Shown here: piece after piece, positions 8,794-17,281 of the stretch
Numbering within the stretch: the first letter of the stretch is position 1
How the letters are laid out: the number at the start of each line of letters is the position of its first letter
Origin: Mesotoga sp. BH458_6_3_2_1
GTDB taxonomy: Bacteria > Thermotogota > Thermotogae > Petrotogales > Kosmotogaceae
NCBI RefSeq assembly: GCF_003664995.1
Contig: NZ_JFHL01000013.1
Span: 17,191-81,190 of the forward strand
Reading direction: 5' to 3'
Length of the DNA: 64,000 nt
Made by a program: the position numbers and the translations under genes
Notes under the pieces: generated by a model
The model's input: the letters and a program-made list of their open reading frames with translations, nothing else
Databases searched by the model: none
Told to the model about the DNA's origin: nothing

Positions 8794-9069
8794 ATGCAAG
8801 GAGTAGACGTAGAGACCAGAAAGGCGGTCCTAAACAGACTGAAAAGAATCGAGGGCCAGATCAGAGGCTTGCAGAAAATGGTTGAAAACGACAGGGTTTG
8901 CGGAGACATCCTTACCCAGGTTTCGGCCGTGAACTCCGCTTTGTCAAGAGTATCCGAGATGATTGTCAAGGGCTACGCGAGAAAATGCGTTATCGAAGCT
9001 AATGAGTCTGGACAGATCGAGGAGCTTGACAATCTCATTGAAAACATAATTAAGCTCAGAGGAGTCTAG
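8794..9069 (+). CDS. CsoR/CstR-family metal- or sulfur-sensing repressor
   Basis: A 91-residue all-helical DUF156 repressor. It has the family N-terminus RLKRIEGQIRGLQKMVEND and cysteines at residues 36 and 65. In copper-sensing CsoR the ligands are Cys36, His61 and Cys65. Here residue 61 is Tyr (GYARKC), so the copper site lacks its histidine. Two cysteines 29 residues apart without the histidine is the pattern of CstR persulfide sensors. The promoter it controls is not evident nearby: no copper ATPase or sulfur-metabolism gene is in the window. It has a GAGGTGGGGG ribosome site. It abuts trmI with no gap. Confidence 0.88.
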   Translation: MQGVDVETRKAVLNRLKRIEGQIRGLQKMVENDRVCGDILTQVSAVNSALSRVSEMIVKGYARKCVIEANESGQIEELDNLIENIIKLRGV

Positions 9070-9864
9070 ATGATCGAATACGGTGACAACGTACTGATTC
9101 TGCTCGAAGATGAGGAAACGAGGTACTTCTCTGAGGTGAAGAAGGGCGGCATTCTCAAAACGCATTTTGGAAATCTCATTATGGATTCCCTGGTTGGAAA
9201 GGAATTCGGAGAGAGAATAAACCTAGGTCTTCGAAATGCTTACCTTATCAAACCATCTATGATCGACGGGATTTTTTCTCTGAAAAGATCTACTCAGATA
9301 GTTTATCCAAAGGATATGGCATTCATCTTATTGACCCTGGACATAAAACCGGGAGATGTAGTCTACGAAGCCGGAACCGGAACCGGCGTGATGACTTCAA
9401 TTTTGTCCCGGCAGGTGGGCGAATCGGGCAAGGTCGTATCCTTTGAGAAAAGATCGGATTTTCTTGAGAAGGCTAAGAAAAATGTCAGCCGTCTGGGCTT
9501 CATCGAAAGGGTATCCTTCGTAGCAGGGGAGATCGCTGAATGCGATATAAGGCAAAGGGCTGACGCCTTCTTTCTCGATGTACCGGAACCTTCTACTTCT
9601 CTTGAAACTTCGATAATGATTCTCAAGGGAAGTGGACGAATTTGTGTAATCTGTCCTACAACCAACCAGGTTCAGGAAACGATAGAAATTCTCAGAAATC
9701 TCGGAGTTATTGATATTCAGGTGTGGGAGATAATGGCCAGGAACTACAAGACAAATCCCGAGAGGTTTCGACCGGAAGACAGAATGATTGGTCATACAAC
9801 ATACCTGGTGTTCGGCATAAAAGCTGAAGGGAGGAAGTTTAATGTCAAGAGGGAAAGCCCTTAA
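9070..9864 (+). CDS. trmI: tRNA (adenine-58-N1)-methyltransferase
   Basis: A 264-residue SAM-dependent methyltransferase. It has a small N-terminal beta domain (residues ~1-70, ILKTHFGN), a KRSTQIVYPKD segment, then a Rossmann fold with the SAM-binding YEAGTGTGVMTS and acidic FEKR motif. The tail has DRMIGHTTYLVF. The family methylates N1 of A58 in the T-loop of tRNA and matters for tRNA stability at high temperature. The start codon follows the preceding stop with no gap, and the end overlaps the S41 protease gene by 23 bp, indicating a translationally coupled cluster. Confidence 0.9.
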   Translation: MIEYGDNVLILLEDEETRYFSEVKKGGILKTHFGNLIMDSLVGKEFGERINLGLRNAYLIKPSMIDGIFSLKRSTQIVYPKDMAFILLTLDIKPGDVVYEAGTGTGVMTSILSRQVGESGKVVSFEKRSDFLEKAKKNVSRLGFIERVSFVAGEIAECDIRQRADAFFLDVPEPSTSLETSIMILKGSGRICVICPTTNQVQETIEILRNLGVIDIQVWEIMARNYKTNPERFRPEDRMIGHTTYLVFGIKAEGRKFNVKRESP

Positions 9865-11080
9865 GATAGTTGCGTCGATTTCAGTACTGGTCTCAGTATT
9901 TTTTCTAGGGGCGTTTACGTCCATGACGGAAGATGAGGTTTTCGAGAAATTCAGTCCTGTATTTCAGATACTCAGCTACATAGATCGCAACTATTACGAT
10001 ATTGAAAAGGTAGATTATGACGCGATTTTAAATGAGACTCTGACAGGAACAATGCGTGGCCTTGACGATCCTTTTGCATGGTATTTCGACCCTGTCCAGA
10101 CAAAGGAAAACGAACTGGATACAACCTCAAAATACGGTGGAATAGGGTCTACCGTTCAGTATAATATTGAATTCGACTGTCTTGAAGTAGTGGCGCCTAT
10201 GGCTGGGAGCCCTTCTGAGAAGGTCGGTTTGAAGACGGGCGATTTGATTCTCACAATAGACGATGTCCCCGTATCTGATGTCGGTTACTACGGCGCCGTC
10301 AACATGTTGAGAGGCGACCCCGGTACTGATGTGATGCTGGAGGTCTATAGAGAGTCCGTCTCAGAACCCTTCTTCGTGGAAATTACAAGGGCGTTTATAG
10401 AAATTAGGAGCGTGAAGAGCGAACTGCTAACTGTCGAAGACTTAGAAATCTCTTACATACAGATAACAGGCTTCAACGCACCCACTTACGATGAATTCCA
10501 GGATGCTCTAAACCTTAGCAGAAACAGCAAGGCCTACATAATTGATCTCCGAAACAATCCAGGCGGACTTCTGCAAAGTGTTCTGAACATCTCGTCACTC
10601 ATGCTGCCCAAAGGGCAGAGAGTGATAACGATAAGGTACAGAGATGGGCAAGAAGAGGTATACAACTCCTGGGGATCAAGATACAACACCTACTTCGCCG
10701 ATAAACCAATTGTGGTCCTTGTCAATGATGGAAGTGCTTCAGCTTCAGAGATATTGACTGGTGCTCTGAAGGATCACGGACTTGCAACGGTTATTGGTAC
10801 CAAGACCTTCGGAAAGGCCGCCGTTCAAACTGTATTCAATCTTTCAAACGGTGGAGAAATCTGGCTCCCCACTGCCCACTATTTCACTCCAGATGGAAAT
10901 GATATCCATCTTCAGGGGATAGAACCTGATATCGTTGTAGAGCCCGGAGAAGACGTCCCCGGAGAAGATGGACGAGAGCTGACACTGTCGAAGGCATCAG
11001 TAGATGTCGAAAATGACCTTCAGCTATCAAAAGCTCTGGAGACGATACTTGAGCAATTAGGAGCGAAGACTGAGAATTGA
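9842..11080 (+). CDS. ctpA: S41 family C-terminal processing protease
   Basis: A 412-residue protein with an N-terminal membrane anchor or signal (residues ~7-27). A PDZ domain spans ~100-190 (VVAPMAGSPSEKVGLKTGD) and the S41 catalytic domain follows. The NDGSASASEI motif (Ser298/Ser300) and Lys325 in KTFGKAAVQ supply the Ser/Lys dyad. A C-terminal segment carries EGIEPDIVVEP-like family sequence (QGIEPDIVVEPG). These proteases trim exported proteins from the C-terminus. The ATG follows GGGAGG in the end of trmI. Confidence 0.92.
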   Translation: MSRGKALKIVASISVLVSVFFLGAFTSMTEDEVFEKFSPVFQILSYIDRNYYDIEKVDYDAILNETLTGTMRGLDDPFAWYFDPVQTKENELDTTSKYGGIGSTVQYNIEFDCLEVVAPMAGSPSEKVGLKTGDLILTIDDVPVSDVGYYGAVNMLRGDPGTDVMLEVYRESVSEPFFVEITRAFIEIRSVKSELLTVEDLEISYIQITGFNAPTYDEFQDALNLSRNSKAYIIDLRNNPGGLLQSVLNISSLMLPKGQRVITIRYRDGQEEVYNSWGSRYNTYFADKPIVVLVNDGSASASEILTGALKDHGLATVIGTKTFGKAAVQTVFNLSNGGEIWLPTAHYFTPDGNDIHLQGIEPDIVVEPGEDVPGEDGRELTLSKASVDVENDLQLSKALETILEQLGAKTEN

Positions 11081-11751
11081 AGATCGCAAGTCTGCCAATC
11101 ATAATCTCGCTGATTGCTCTAGTTTGCGGGCTTTTAGTCATAGTCTATGTCAATTTTGAAGCTATTCAGAATGTCGGGAGACGCAGTGCAGCTCCCGACT
11201 TCTTTCTTAGGAATAGATTCTTGCCCGTTCTCGAGGGTTTCAAAGACCATCTTGAGGCCGTGAGAGAATTCAGTTCAGTGCTTGAACAACTCGAGAGGGA
11301 AAGAGTTGGTCCCTGGATTATGTCGACTGAAAACGGTGTCAGGACATTTATATCTCCCTATTCCGAGGTCTTCTCGAAACTGCAGACTTTGTTTGTTATA
11401 GAGACTGGTAAGAAGGGCGTCAGAGAAAGAGAGACTGTTGACATCTTAGGAAACACAGTGACAAAATGGGAGTCTATTGACTACGGAATCTTCATACTAA
11501 GCTACGTCCCGGGCTACACATTAGTAATGGAGTCTGACTATAACTCTTTCCTGGAAGACGGTTTTGAATTTGACCGCGTGCACTTCATAAACGCTTTCAG
11601 CCCGGGAAGGTTCGTCTCGGATGTTTTCTCAGGTGCAGGACCGGTTGTAGTCCTTAGAGAAGGTACTTCTGTTAGTCAATTGTTCCTGCAGACAGTAGAA
11701 CGCTATTCAATACCTTTTCTTCCCGTCAGGCATTTCCTGATAAGAAAATGA
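11077..11751 (+). CDS. Membrane-anchored protein of unknown function
   Basis: 224 residues from a TTG codon that overlaps the ctpA stop by 4 bp. One N-terminal transmembrane segment (residues ~3-24) is followed by ~195 soluble residues, with no motif I recognise. The soluble part has mixed helix/strand character and is probably outside the membrane. Coupling to ctpA suggests a role with the protease, but no family evidence supports a specific function. Confidence 0.7.
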   Translation: MKIASLPIIISLIALVCGLLVIVYVNFEAIQNVGRRSAAPDFFLRNRFLPVLEGFKDHLEAVREFSSVLEQLERERVGPWIMSTENGVRTFISPYSEVFSKLQTLFVIETGKKGVRERETVDILGNTVTKWESIDYGIFILSYVPGYTLVMESDYNSFLEDGFEFDRVHFINAFSPGRFVSDVFSGAGPVVVLREGTSVSQLFLQTVERYSIPFLPVRHFLIRK

Positions 11752-11858
11752 GGATCTGACAAACGCCGATTCAAAATACATGCAAGCCGTACGAAAGTTG
11801 GTATACTAGAGTTGGCTCTTCTATGGACAAGGGATAATTGACGGTGAGTGATGATTAG

Positions 11859-14270
11859 TTGCAGAGATTGAGCGAGTTCGTAATAAAACACCGCGCGGCA
11901 GTAATAGTGTTTTTCTTCATCCTTGGTGCATTCGGTGCCTATCTTTCGATGAAGCTTAGCGTTGATTCAGATCTGCTAAAGATACTTCCGCAGGACGATC
12001 CGATTGTGAAGCAGTACAATCGCTTCATTAGCGGTGACACATCTGGAGGTGTCACCTACGTAGTTCTTCAAACGCAGGACAAGACAGAGAAGGGAAAAGA
12101 AAATCTGGCGGCTGTTGCAAGAGAAATCTACGATCGAGCGGCTGAATTTAAGAACATCGAATCCTTCGTGAGATTTGATCTCATGTCGGATCTCGGACCG
12201 CTGGGACTGCTAATGGTCGACCCGGCCGAACTTGCTTCGATGAGAAACCGTGACCAAGATCTCACAAGGACAGTGCAGATGCTTGTCAACCATGATTTTT
12301 CTGCCATTCGCAGCCTAGGACAGATGCTAATTGGATTTGAAGAACTTAAGACTCTCGTCGGTGATGACTCGACTGAAGATGATTTCTTAAACTTCGTAAG
12401 AATACCTGAGTCTGTTCCAGTAAATGATCCAATGGTTCTGGTGATGGGCATCAGGCTAGATGGACCTTCCTCAGACGTTTCGTATGTGAAAAGAGTTATA
12501 CCGGGCTTGAGGGAGTGGGTAACTGAGATTTCCAAGTCATACGGTGTTTCCTATGGAATGGCAGGAGACCACTTTGGGACCTATGACTCGCACAAGCAAG
12601 TTAACGATGACTTCATTCTCACCACAATACTCTCACTGACTGGAATCTCTCTTCTCTTCTTTTTTGCGTACTCGAGTCTGAAGATCACTCTGTGCGTCTT
12701 TTCTTCTCTGGCAATCTCTATGTTCATTACGCTTGGCCTTTCATATATGATCTTCGGTTCGTTGAATATTATCACCACTTTCGTAACGGCCATAACCCTT
12801 GGACTGGGAATTGACTACGGAATTCACATGATCACGAGATTATCGGACGGAGCTACAAGAGAAAAGGATCCGGTATCCCTTCTTCATAACTCTTACAAAG
12901 CGCTCATAAAACCTCTATCCGCAAGTATGATCACGACTGCGCTGGTTTTCGCGATTCTTGCTGTTATCAACTCACCAGCGATTAGGGAACTGGGGATTCT
13001 CTCCGCAATCGGTATTGTCGTCTTCTTTATCGTAATGACAGTCTATCTCCCGGCAATTTCGATCAAGACCGTAATGAATCCGGGAAAGAAGGCAAACATT
13101 CATCTGCTAGACAGATTCTTCCTGAGAATAGCGAAGGTAATATTGAGATTCGGCATCGTTTTCGGAGGAGTTGTCTTCATGCTTATCCTTATGCTCAGCT
13201 ATCTTGGTCTGAACAATATCAGAAGCTTTTCCTATACTCCACCCGGATTAATGTCAACAGACTCAGAACAAATCGCAGTTCCCACCCTAATTGAAAGAAC
13301 CTTCGGTGGAAGCATTATAAACACAGTGCCATTTATACTTCCAGATATTGATTCTCTAAGAAGGGCGCATGAGGAAATCGATCACAACCCGAACTTCAAG
13401 AGCTCCTTCTCAATACTCTCTGTTATCGAAGGAGGAGAGGGAGATTACATTAACCAGATGCAGCAAGTTACAAGGGAAATCGATGCGCTGAGAAACTCAC
13501 CGTTAATTGAGGCCGTCTTCAAGAAAGCAAATTATTATGACTTCGTTGTAGAACTGCTTGACAAAGCGGAATCCATCGAAAGCTCGAATGATCTTATTGA
13601 CCTTGCAACCGAGATAATACCGGAAAGCCTGAGGGATCAGCTTCTCTATAAGGCTGCCAATGGTGAGACGTATTTCGTTCTGAACTCCGAACCATCATCG
13701 ACAATCTATAGAAACAATGTTATCAAGATTATTTACGACAGTCTCAGTCCTGAACTCAGAGATTCTTTCGGAGGATATCCCAAGGTCTTCCATTACCTGA
13801 TGGACCTTGTGAGAATCGTCTCCCTTCCGATATGTCTGATTGCCTTCGTAGCAATCTTTGTCGTCGTTTCTATCGAAAGAAAGTCCGTTATAGATGGCCT
13901 CAAGACATTCGTTCTAATGGTTGGAATTCTGATGTCGATGTTCGGTTTGATGGAATTGATGGGAATTGAAACGACTTTTGTCACTGTAATCTCTGCACCG
14001 TTGATAATTGGAATTGGTGTAGACTCACTTGTTTACGTTATACATAGTTCTAGGGATAAGAAGAACGCAGAGCTGGCCAGAACCTTCAAATCAATAACCA
14101 TGTCTTCGGCAACGACCATGCTAACCTTTTTCTCGTTCATTTTTGCAAGGGGAAAACTCCTGAGCACATTCGGCATAAGCCTCGGTTTTGGGGTTCTTGC
14201 CGCACTTGTTGTTGCAACCTTTCTAGTTCCTGTGCTACCATGGAACAGCAAAAAGAAGATCGGAGGTTGA
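11859..14270 (+). CDS. RND/MMPL superfamily exporter
   Basis: 803 residues from a TTG start. The layout is the duplicated RND fold: TM1 at residues ~14-32, a large extracytoplasmic loop (~35-240, with the family-like SVDSDLLKILPQDDPI), a block of about five TMs (~245-410), then a second half with TM ~425, another loop and five TMs. TM4-type acidic/glycine sequences are visible (GLGIDYGIHM and GIGVDSLVYVIHSS). The size and lack of an obvious adaptor fit the HAE3/MMPL branch that exports lipids or hydrophobic compounds. The substrate is unknown. Confidence 0.85.
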   Translation: MQRLSEFVIKHRAAVIVFFFILGAFGAYLSMKLSVDSDLLKILPQDDPIVKQYNRFISGDTSGGVTYVVLQTQDKTEKGKENLAAVAREIYDRAAEFKNIESFVRFDLMSDLGPLGLLMVDPAELASMRNRDQDLTRTVQMLVNHDFSAIRSLGQMLIGFEELKTLVGDDSTEDDFLNFVRIPESVPVNDPMVLVMGIRLDGPSSDVSYVKRVIPGLREWVTEISKSYGVSYGMAGDHFGTYDSHKQVNDDFILTTILSLTGISLLFFFAYSSLKITLCVFSSLAISMFITLGLSYMIFGSLNIITTFVTAITLGLGIDYGIHMITRLSDGATREKDPVSLLHNSYKALIKPLSASMITTALVFAILAVINSPAIRELGILSAIGIVVFFIVMTVYLPAISIKTVMNPGKKANIHLLDRFFLRIAKVILRFGIVFGGVVFMLILMLSYLGLNNIRSFSYTPPGLMSTDSEQIAVPTLIERTFGGSIINTVPFILPDIDSLRRAHEEIDHNPNFKSSFSILSVIEGGEGDYINQMQQVTREIDALRNSPLIEAVFKKANYYDFVVELLDKAESIESSNDLIDLATEIIPESLRDQLLYKAANGETYFVLNSEPSSTIYRNNVIKIIYDSLSPELRDSFGGYPKVFHYLMDLVRIVSLPICLIAFVAIFVVVSIERKSVIDGLKTFVLMVGILMSMFGLMELMGIETTFVTVISAPLIIGIGVDSLVYVIHSSRDKKNAELARTFKSITMSSATTMLTFFSFIFARGKLLSTFGISLGFGVLAALVVATFLVPVLPWNSKKKIGG

Positions 14271-14273
14271 GAT

Positions 14274-14891
14274 ATGCCATTACATCTTCTGGTGGCTTAC
14301 TATGTAGTTGATCATGCGTTTGTAAATAATCGAAAGCTTGCAAAGATGGACGATAAGAAGTTCTGGATGCATTTCATCTGGGTCGTTCTGATCTTCCTTG
14401 CCTTTACTTTCGATGTTTTTCTATCGAGTCCTCTTGGAATACTTTTACTGATACTTTCTATCGGCCTGACAGTTACTGCTGACATGGGCCGCAAGAGGTT
14501 GTCAAACCCTTTGATCGAAGTCATTGCGTTCTTCCTGCTGCTTTTTTTCACCTTACTGGGAAGAAGCTTCCTTGTTGAATCATTTGTAACTGTGGAGTTT
14601 TCCTGGTATCTTATGGGAATGCTTATGGTAACCGTAGGTGTCACGTACTTTCTTCGAGGGACCATACTTTCGGAAGAGGCTACCGACTCAATTGGAATCG
14701 CTGAGAGAATGTCCATATTTATCTTCATTCTTGCAAATCACTGGACTTGGGCGATTATTTCCGTTGTGGCCGGATTGGCTTTCCGTGCAGTGTTTTCTAA
14801 GGACAGCAAGAAGGAGTGGATCATCAGCCCAGTTGTAGGAATAGTTATCTCCTTTCTCTGGCAACTGTTAATGAGGAGTCTCCTGGCTTGA
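14274..14891 (+). CDS. Polytopic membrane protein, DUF3307-like
   Basis: 205 residues with about six hydrophobic segments. The N-terminus (LLVAYYVVDHAFVNNRKLA then FWMHFIWVVLIFLAF) follows the DUF3307 pattern of an Asp/His-containing first helix and a later His. It starts 3 bases after the RND gene and overlaps the following phosphatase by 4 bp, so these three genes form one operon. The function is not known. Confidence 0.6.
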   Translation: MPLHLLVAYYVVDHAFVNNRKLAKMDDKKFWMHFIWVVLIFLAFTFDVFLSSPLGILLLILSIGLTVTADMGRKRLSNPLIEVIAFFLLLFFTLLGRSFLVESFVTVEFSWYLMGMLMVTVGVTYFLRGTILSEEATDSIGIAERMSIFIFILANHWTWAIISVVAGLAFRAVFSKDSKKEWIISPVVGIVISFLWQLLMRSLLA

Positions 14892-15508
14892 CCTATGCGA
14901 TTGGAGATATTCACGGTTGTCTGTCGCCGCTGAAGAAACTCATCAAAGCAATCAAGCTGAAAGATGACGACACCCTTGTCTTTATTGGAGATTATGTAGA
15001 TCGTGGTCCCAATCCCAGAGGGGTCCTAGACTTCCTAATTGCACTTTCAGTTAACCATCGCTGCAATTTCATCAGAGGAAACCATGAACAGATGTTCCTC
15101 GATTACTTGAGAGGCGCCGAGGGGTCCACAATATGGGCATACAACGGTATGGAAACGACAATCAGGAGTTACGGCAGCATCAGGTCGGTTCCCGATTATC
15201 ATATCGAATTTCTAAATGAAACTCTCTTATACTACGAAAAGAGCAAGTTCCTCTTTGTGCACGCTGGGGTACGGCCTGGCATCCCGCTAAAAAAGCAGAG
15301 TCCAAATGATCTTATGTGGATTAGAGAGCCCTTTCTCAGGAGTTCCAATCCACTGAAGAATCGCACGGTGATCTACGGCCATACTCCTCTGATAAGTGGT
15401 CCTCTCGTTCAAGAAGGAAAGATCGGGATCGACACCGGATGTGTTTACGGCGGCTACCTTACCGCTTACAGGGTTGAAGACAACTTCTTTTTGTCGGAAA
15501 GGTCATGA
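14888..15508 (+). CDS. Metallophosphoesterase of the PP2A/ApaH-like serine-threonine phosphatase type
   Basis: About 206 residues. The complete metal-site series is present: GDIHG, GDYVDRGPNPRG, RGNHE, a late HAGVRPG and YGHTPL. This matches bacterial PPP-type phosphatases (PrpA/PrpE, ApaH) acting on phosphoproteins or Ap4A. TTG 14888 overlaps the previous stop by 4 bp and has AGGAG about 10 bases upstream. The in-frame start at 14816 would add 24 residues before the conserved beginning and is rejected. Confidence 0.85.
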   Translation: MTYAIGDIHGCLSPLKKLIKAIKLKDDDTLVFIGDYVDRGPNPRGVLDFLIALSVNHRCNFIRGNHEQMFLDYLRGAEGSTIWAYNGMETTIRSYGSIRSVPDYHIEFLNETLLYYEKSKFLFVHAGVRPGIPLKKQSPNDLMWIREPFLRSSNPLKNRTVIYGHTPLISGPLVQEGKIGIDTGCVYGGYLTAYRVEDNFFLSERS

Positions 15509-15530
15509 TCTGATCTCACCTACTCAGAAT

Positions 15531-15560
15531 TAAAAAGAGCGGAAGATTTCTCTTCCGCTC
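15531..15560 (-). terminator. Intrinsic terminator of gdhA
   Basis: A perfect 10-bp stem GAGCGGAAGA / TCTTCCGCTC (15537-15546 / 15551-15560). On the minus strand it is followed by five T residues, which ends the gdhA transcript. On the plus strand there is no T-run. Confidence 0.85.
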
Positions 15561-15581
15561 CGTAAAACGACTTCTAATATT

Positions 15582-16835
15582 TCAGGGATAAATGCCTCTC
15601 AGTTTTGTAGCATGTGCAACTTTCTCAATAGAATCAACGTAAGCAGCCGTTCTCATGTCGATGTTGTACTTATTCATTGTAGATGCTACCGAACCGAACG
15701 CCTCTCTCATGATCTTGTGGAGAGCTCTCCTCACGTCTTCAACATCCCAGAAGTAGTGCTGCAGTCCCTGAACCCACTCGAAGTAGGAGACCGTAACTCC
15801 ACCGGCATTAGCGAGGAAGTCGGGCACAACAAAAGTGTTTTTCGCCAGAACGATATCTTCCGCATCCGGGGTCATAGGACCATTTGCACCCTCAACAATT
15901 ATCTTGGCTCTGATATTCCTTGCATTCTTCTCAGTTATCGCATTCTCGAGAGCCGCAGGAACAAGGATGTCAACATCGAGCCCGAGAAGATCTTCATTGC
16001 TTATCTTCTGACCCTTTGGATAACCGTCGATTACTCCGTTGTTCTGATCTCTGTATGCCATAAGATCGTCAATATCGAAACCGTCAGGATTGTATAGTCC
16101 ACCTGAAACGTCACTAATGCCCACAAGCTTCGAACCCATCTCTTCTGATATCAGTTTCGCAGCGAAAGAACCAACGTTGCCGAATCCTTGAACGGCTACC
16201 CTTGATTCCTTTGGATCCATATCTTTGTACTTCAGCGCCTCTTCGGCAACTACCCTGACTCCTCGGCCGGTAGCTTCCGTTCTCCCCTTGGAACCTCCAA
16301 TTTCTAGAGGTTTTCCGGTGACTATCCCTAGGACGGAATGACCGACATTCATGGAGTAAGTGTCCATGTACCAGGCCATTATCTGGGCGTTAGTGTTCAC
16401 ATCCGGCGCAGGAATGTCTTCTCCTTCACCTATTATTATCTGGATCTCGGAGAAGTATCTTCTAGAAAGTCTTTCAATCTCGCTTATAGAGAGCTCCTGA
16501 GGATTGACGCAGACGCCACCTTTTCCGCCTCCGTATGGAATGCCAACCACGGCACATTTCCACGTCATCCAGAAAGCAAGAGCCTTCACTTCATCAAGAG
16601 TAACGTTCTGGTGGTACCTAACGCCGCCCTTTGCTGGACCTCTCGCGATATTATGCTGCACCCTGTGTCCCGTGAAAACCCTGATCTCTCCGTTGTCCAT
16701 TCTGACAGGGAAATTGACCGTGAGTTCTCTCTTCGGAAAAGACAAGACTTGTCTCATGCTCTGGCTAAGATCCATTACATCGGCAGCTTTATTGAATTGC
16801 TTCAGTGCATTTTCAAACAGACTATTTTCTGCCAC
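15582..16835 (-). CDS. gdhA: Glutamate dehydrogenase
   Basis: 417 residues from GTG, preceded by AGGAGG with 7-base spacing; the upstream in-frame extension is rejected. The enzyme interconverts glutamate and 2-oxoglutarate plus ammonia with NAD(P). Visible features: GGAKGG-type substrate loop (IPYGGGKGGV with the catalytic Lys), PAPDVNTNAQIMAWYMD, the GFGNVGSFAA dinucleotide-binding glycine motif, and NAGGVTVSYFEWVQG. The length matches hexameric bacterial/archaeal-type GDH. It is monocistronic, between its own terminator and a tRNA gene. Confidence 0.95.
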   Translation of the reverse strand: MAENSLFENALKQFNKAADVMDLSQSMRQVLSFPKRELTVNFPVRMDNGEIRVFTGHRVQHNIARGPAKGGVRYHQNVTLDEVKALAFWMTWKCAVVGIPYGGGKGGVCVNPQELSISEIERLSRRYFSEIQIIIGEGEDIPAPDVNTNAQIMAWYMDTYSMNVGHSVLGIVTGKPLEIGGSKGRTEATGRGVRVVAEEALKYKDMDPKESRVAVQGFGNVGSFAAKLISEEMGSKLVGISDVSGGLYNPDGFDIDDLMAYRDQNNGVIDGYPKGQKISNEDLLGLDVDILVPAALENAITEKNARNIRAKIIVEGANGPMTPDAEDIVLAKNTFVVPDFLANAGGVTVSYFEWVQGLQHYFWDVEDVRRALHKIMREAFGSVASTMNKYNIDMRTAAYVDSIEKVAHATKLRGIYP

Positions 16836-16990
16836 AAGATTACCTCCTCGAAAATTGGTGTCATTCACTTGAATTTTATGACCGGATTGAATACTTCTCA
16901 AACCCAAGCAAAGGCAAAAGACAGCATTTACGACTAATTAGCGAATCCTAAGTAGCCTTTTCGGTGTTAGTATCCGTTATGCTAATTACC

Positions 16991-17016
16991 AATAAAAAAG
17001 GCGAGGATAACCTCGC
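16991..17016 (-). terminator. Intrinsic terminator of tRNA-Arg
   Basis: Stem GCGAGG / CCTCGC (17001-17006 / 17011-17016) with loop ATAA, followed on the minus strand by CTTTTTTATT. Confidence 0.85.
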
Positions 17017-17018
17017 TC

Positions 17019-17093
17019 TGGTACCCCCAGAAGGAATCGAACCTTCATTTGCGGATTAGGAATCCGCCGTTCTATCCGTTGAACTATAGGGGC
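17019..17093 (-). tRNA. tRNA-Arg (anticodon CCT)
   Basis: The minus strand starts GCCCCTA, pairing with TGGGGGT through two wobble pairs. The anticodon stem-loop is GCGGATTCCTAATCCGC with anticodon CCT, the T-arm is GGTTCGATTCC, the discriminator is A, and CCA is encoded. Confidence 0.95.
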
Positions 17094-17104
17094 ACAATGA
17101 GCAA

Positions 17105-17133
17105 ATTATAGCATCACGTTTCTTCCTTTTCAA
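17105..17133 (-). promoter_or_regulatory. Promoter of tRNA-Arg
   Basis: On the minus strand TTGAAA (17128-17133) and TATAAT (17105-17110) are separated by 17 bp. The -10 ends 12 bp before the tRNA. Confidence 0.8.
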
Positions 17134-17190
17134 TCACGTTCTGATAAAATTGATTCAGTCAGGGAGCAGGAAAGCTGCTTCGGAGATCAA

Positions 17191-17237
17191 TTTCACTTTA
17201 GGTTGATTATCGTCATACCGATGATTTCGAAGTGAAA
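17191..17237 (+). other. Nested stem-loop in the psuG leader
   Basis: The outer stem TTTCACTT / AAGTGAAA (17191-17198 / 17230-17237) encloses an inner 7-bp stem ATTATCG / CGATGAT (17206-17212 / 17219-17225, one G-T pair). A small AGCAG / CTGCT hairpin precedes it near 17165-17179. The structure lies 45 bases before the psuG start. Its function is unknown and I do not recognise it as a named riboswitch. Confidence 0.5.
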
Positions 17238-17281
17238 ACCAATGCTTTCCGGTATCTCTAATTCATGAGAGGTGAACCTAG

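Noticed and set aside
9397..9924. 175-codon minus-strand frame opposite trmI/ctpA
   Set aside because: It lies fully antisense to well-recognised genes, has no ribosome site and no recognisable family; a shadow of their codon use.
14816..14887. Upstream in-frame start of the phosphatase
   Set aside because: It lies within the preceding membrane protein gene and adds 24 residues with no family counterpart. TTG 14888 has a ribosome site and the usual 4-base overlap.
16338..16937. 199-codon plus-strand frame opposite gdhA
   Set aside because: Antisense to gdhA, low similarity to any protein pattern, and it would read through the gdhA start region.
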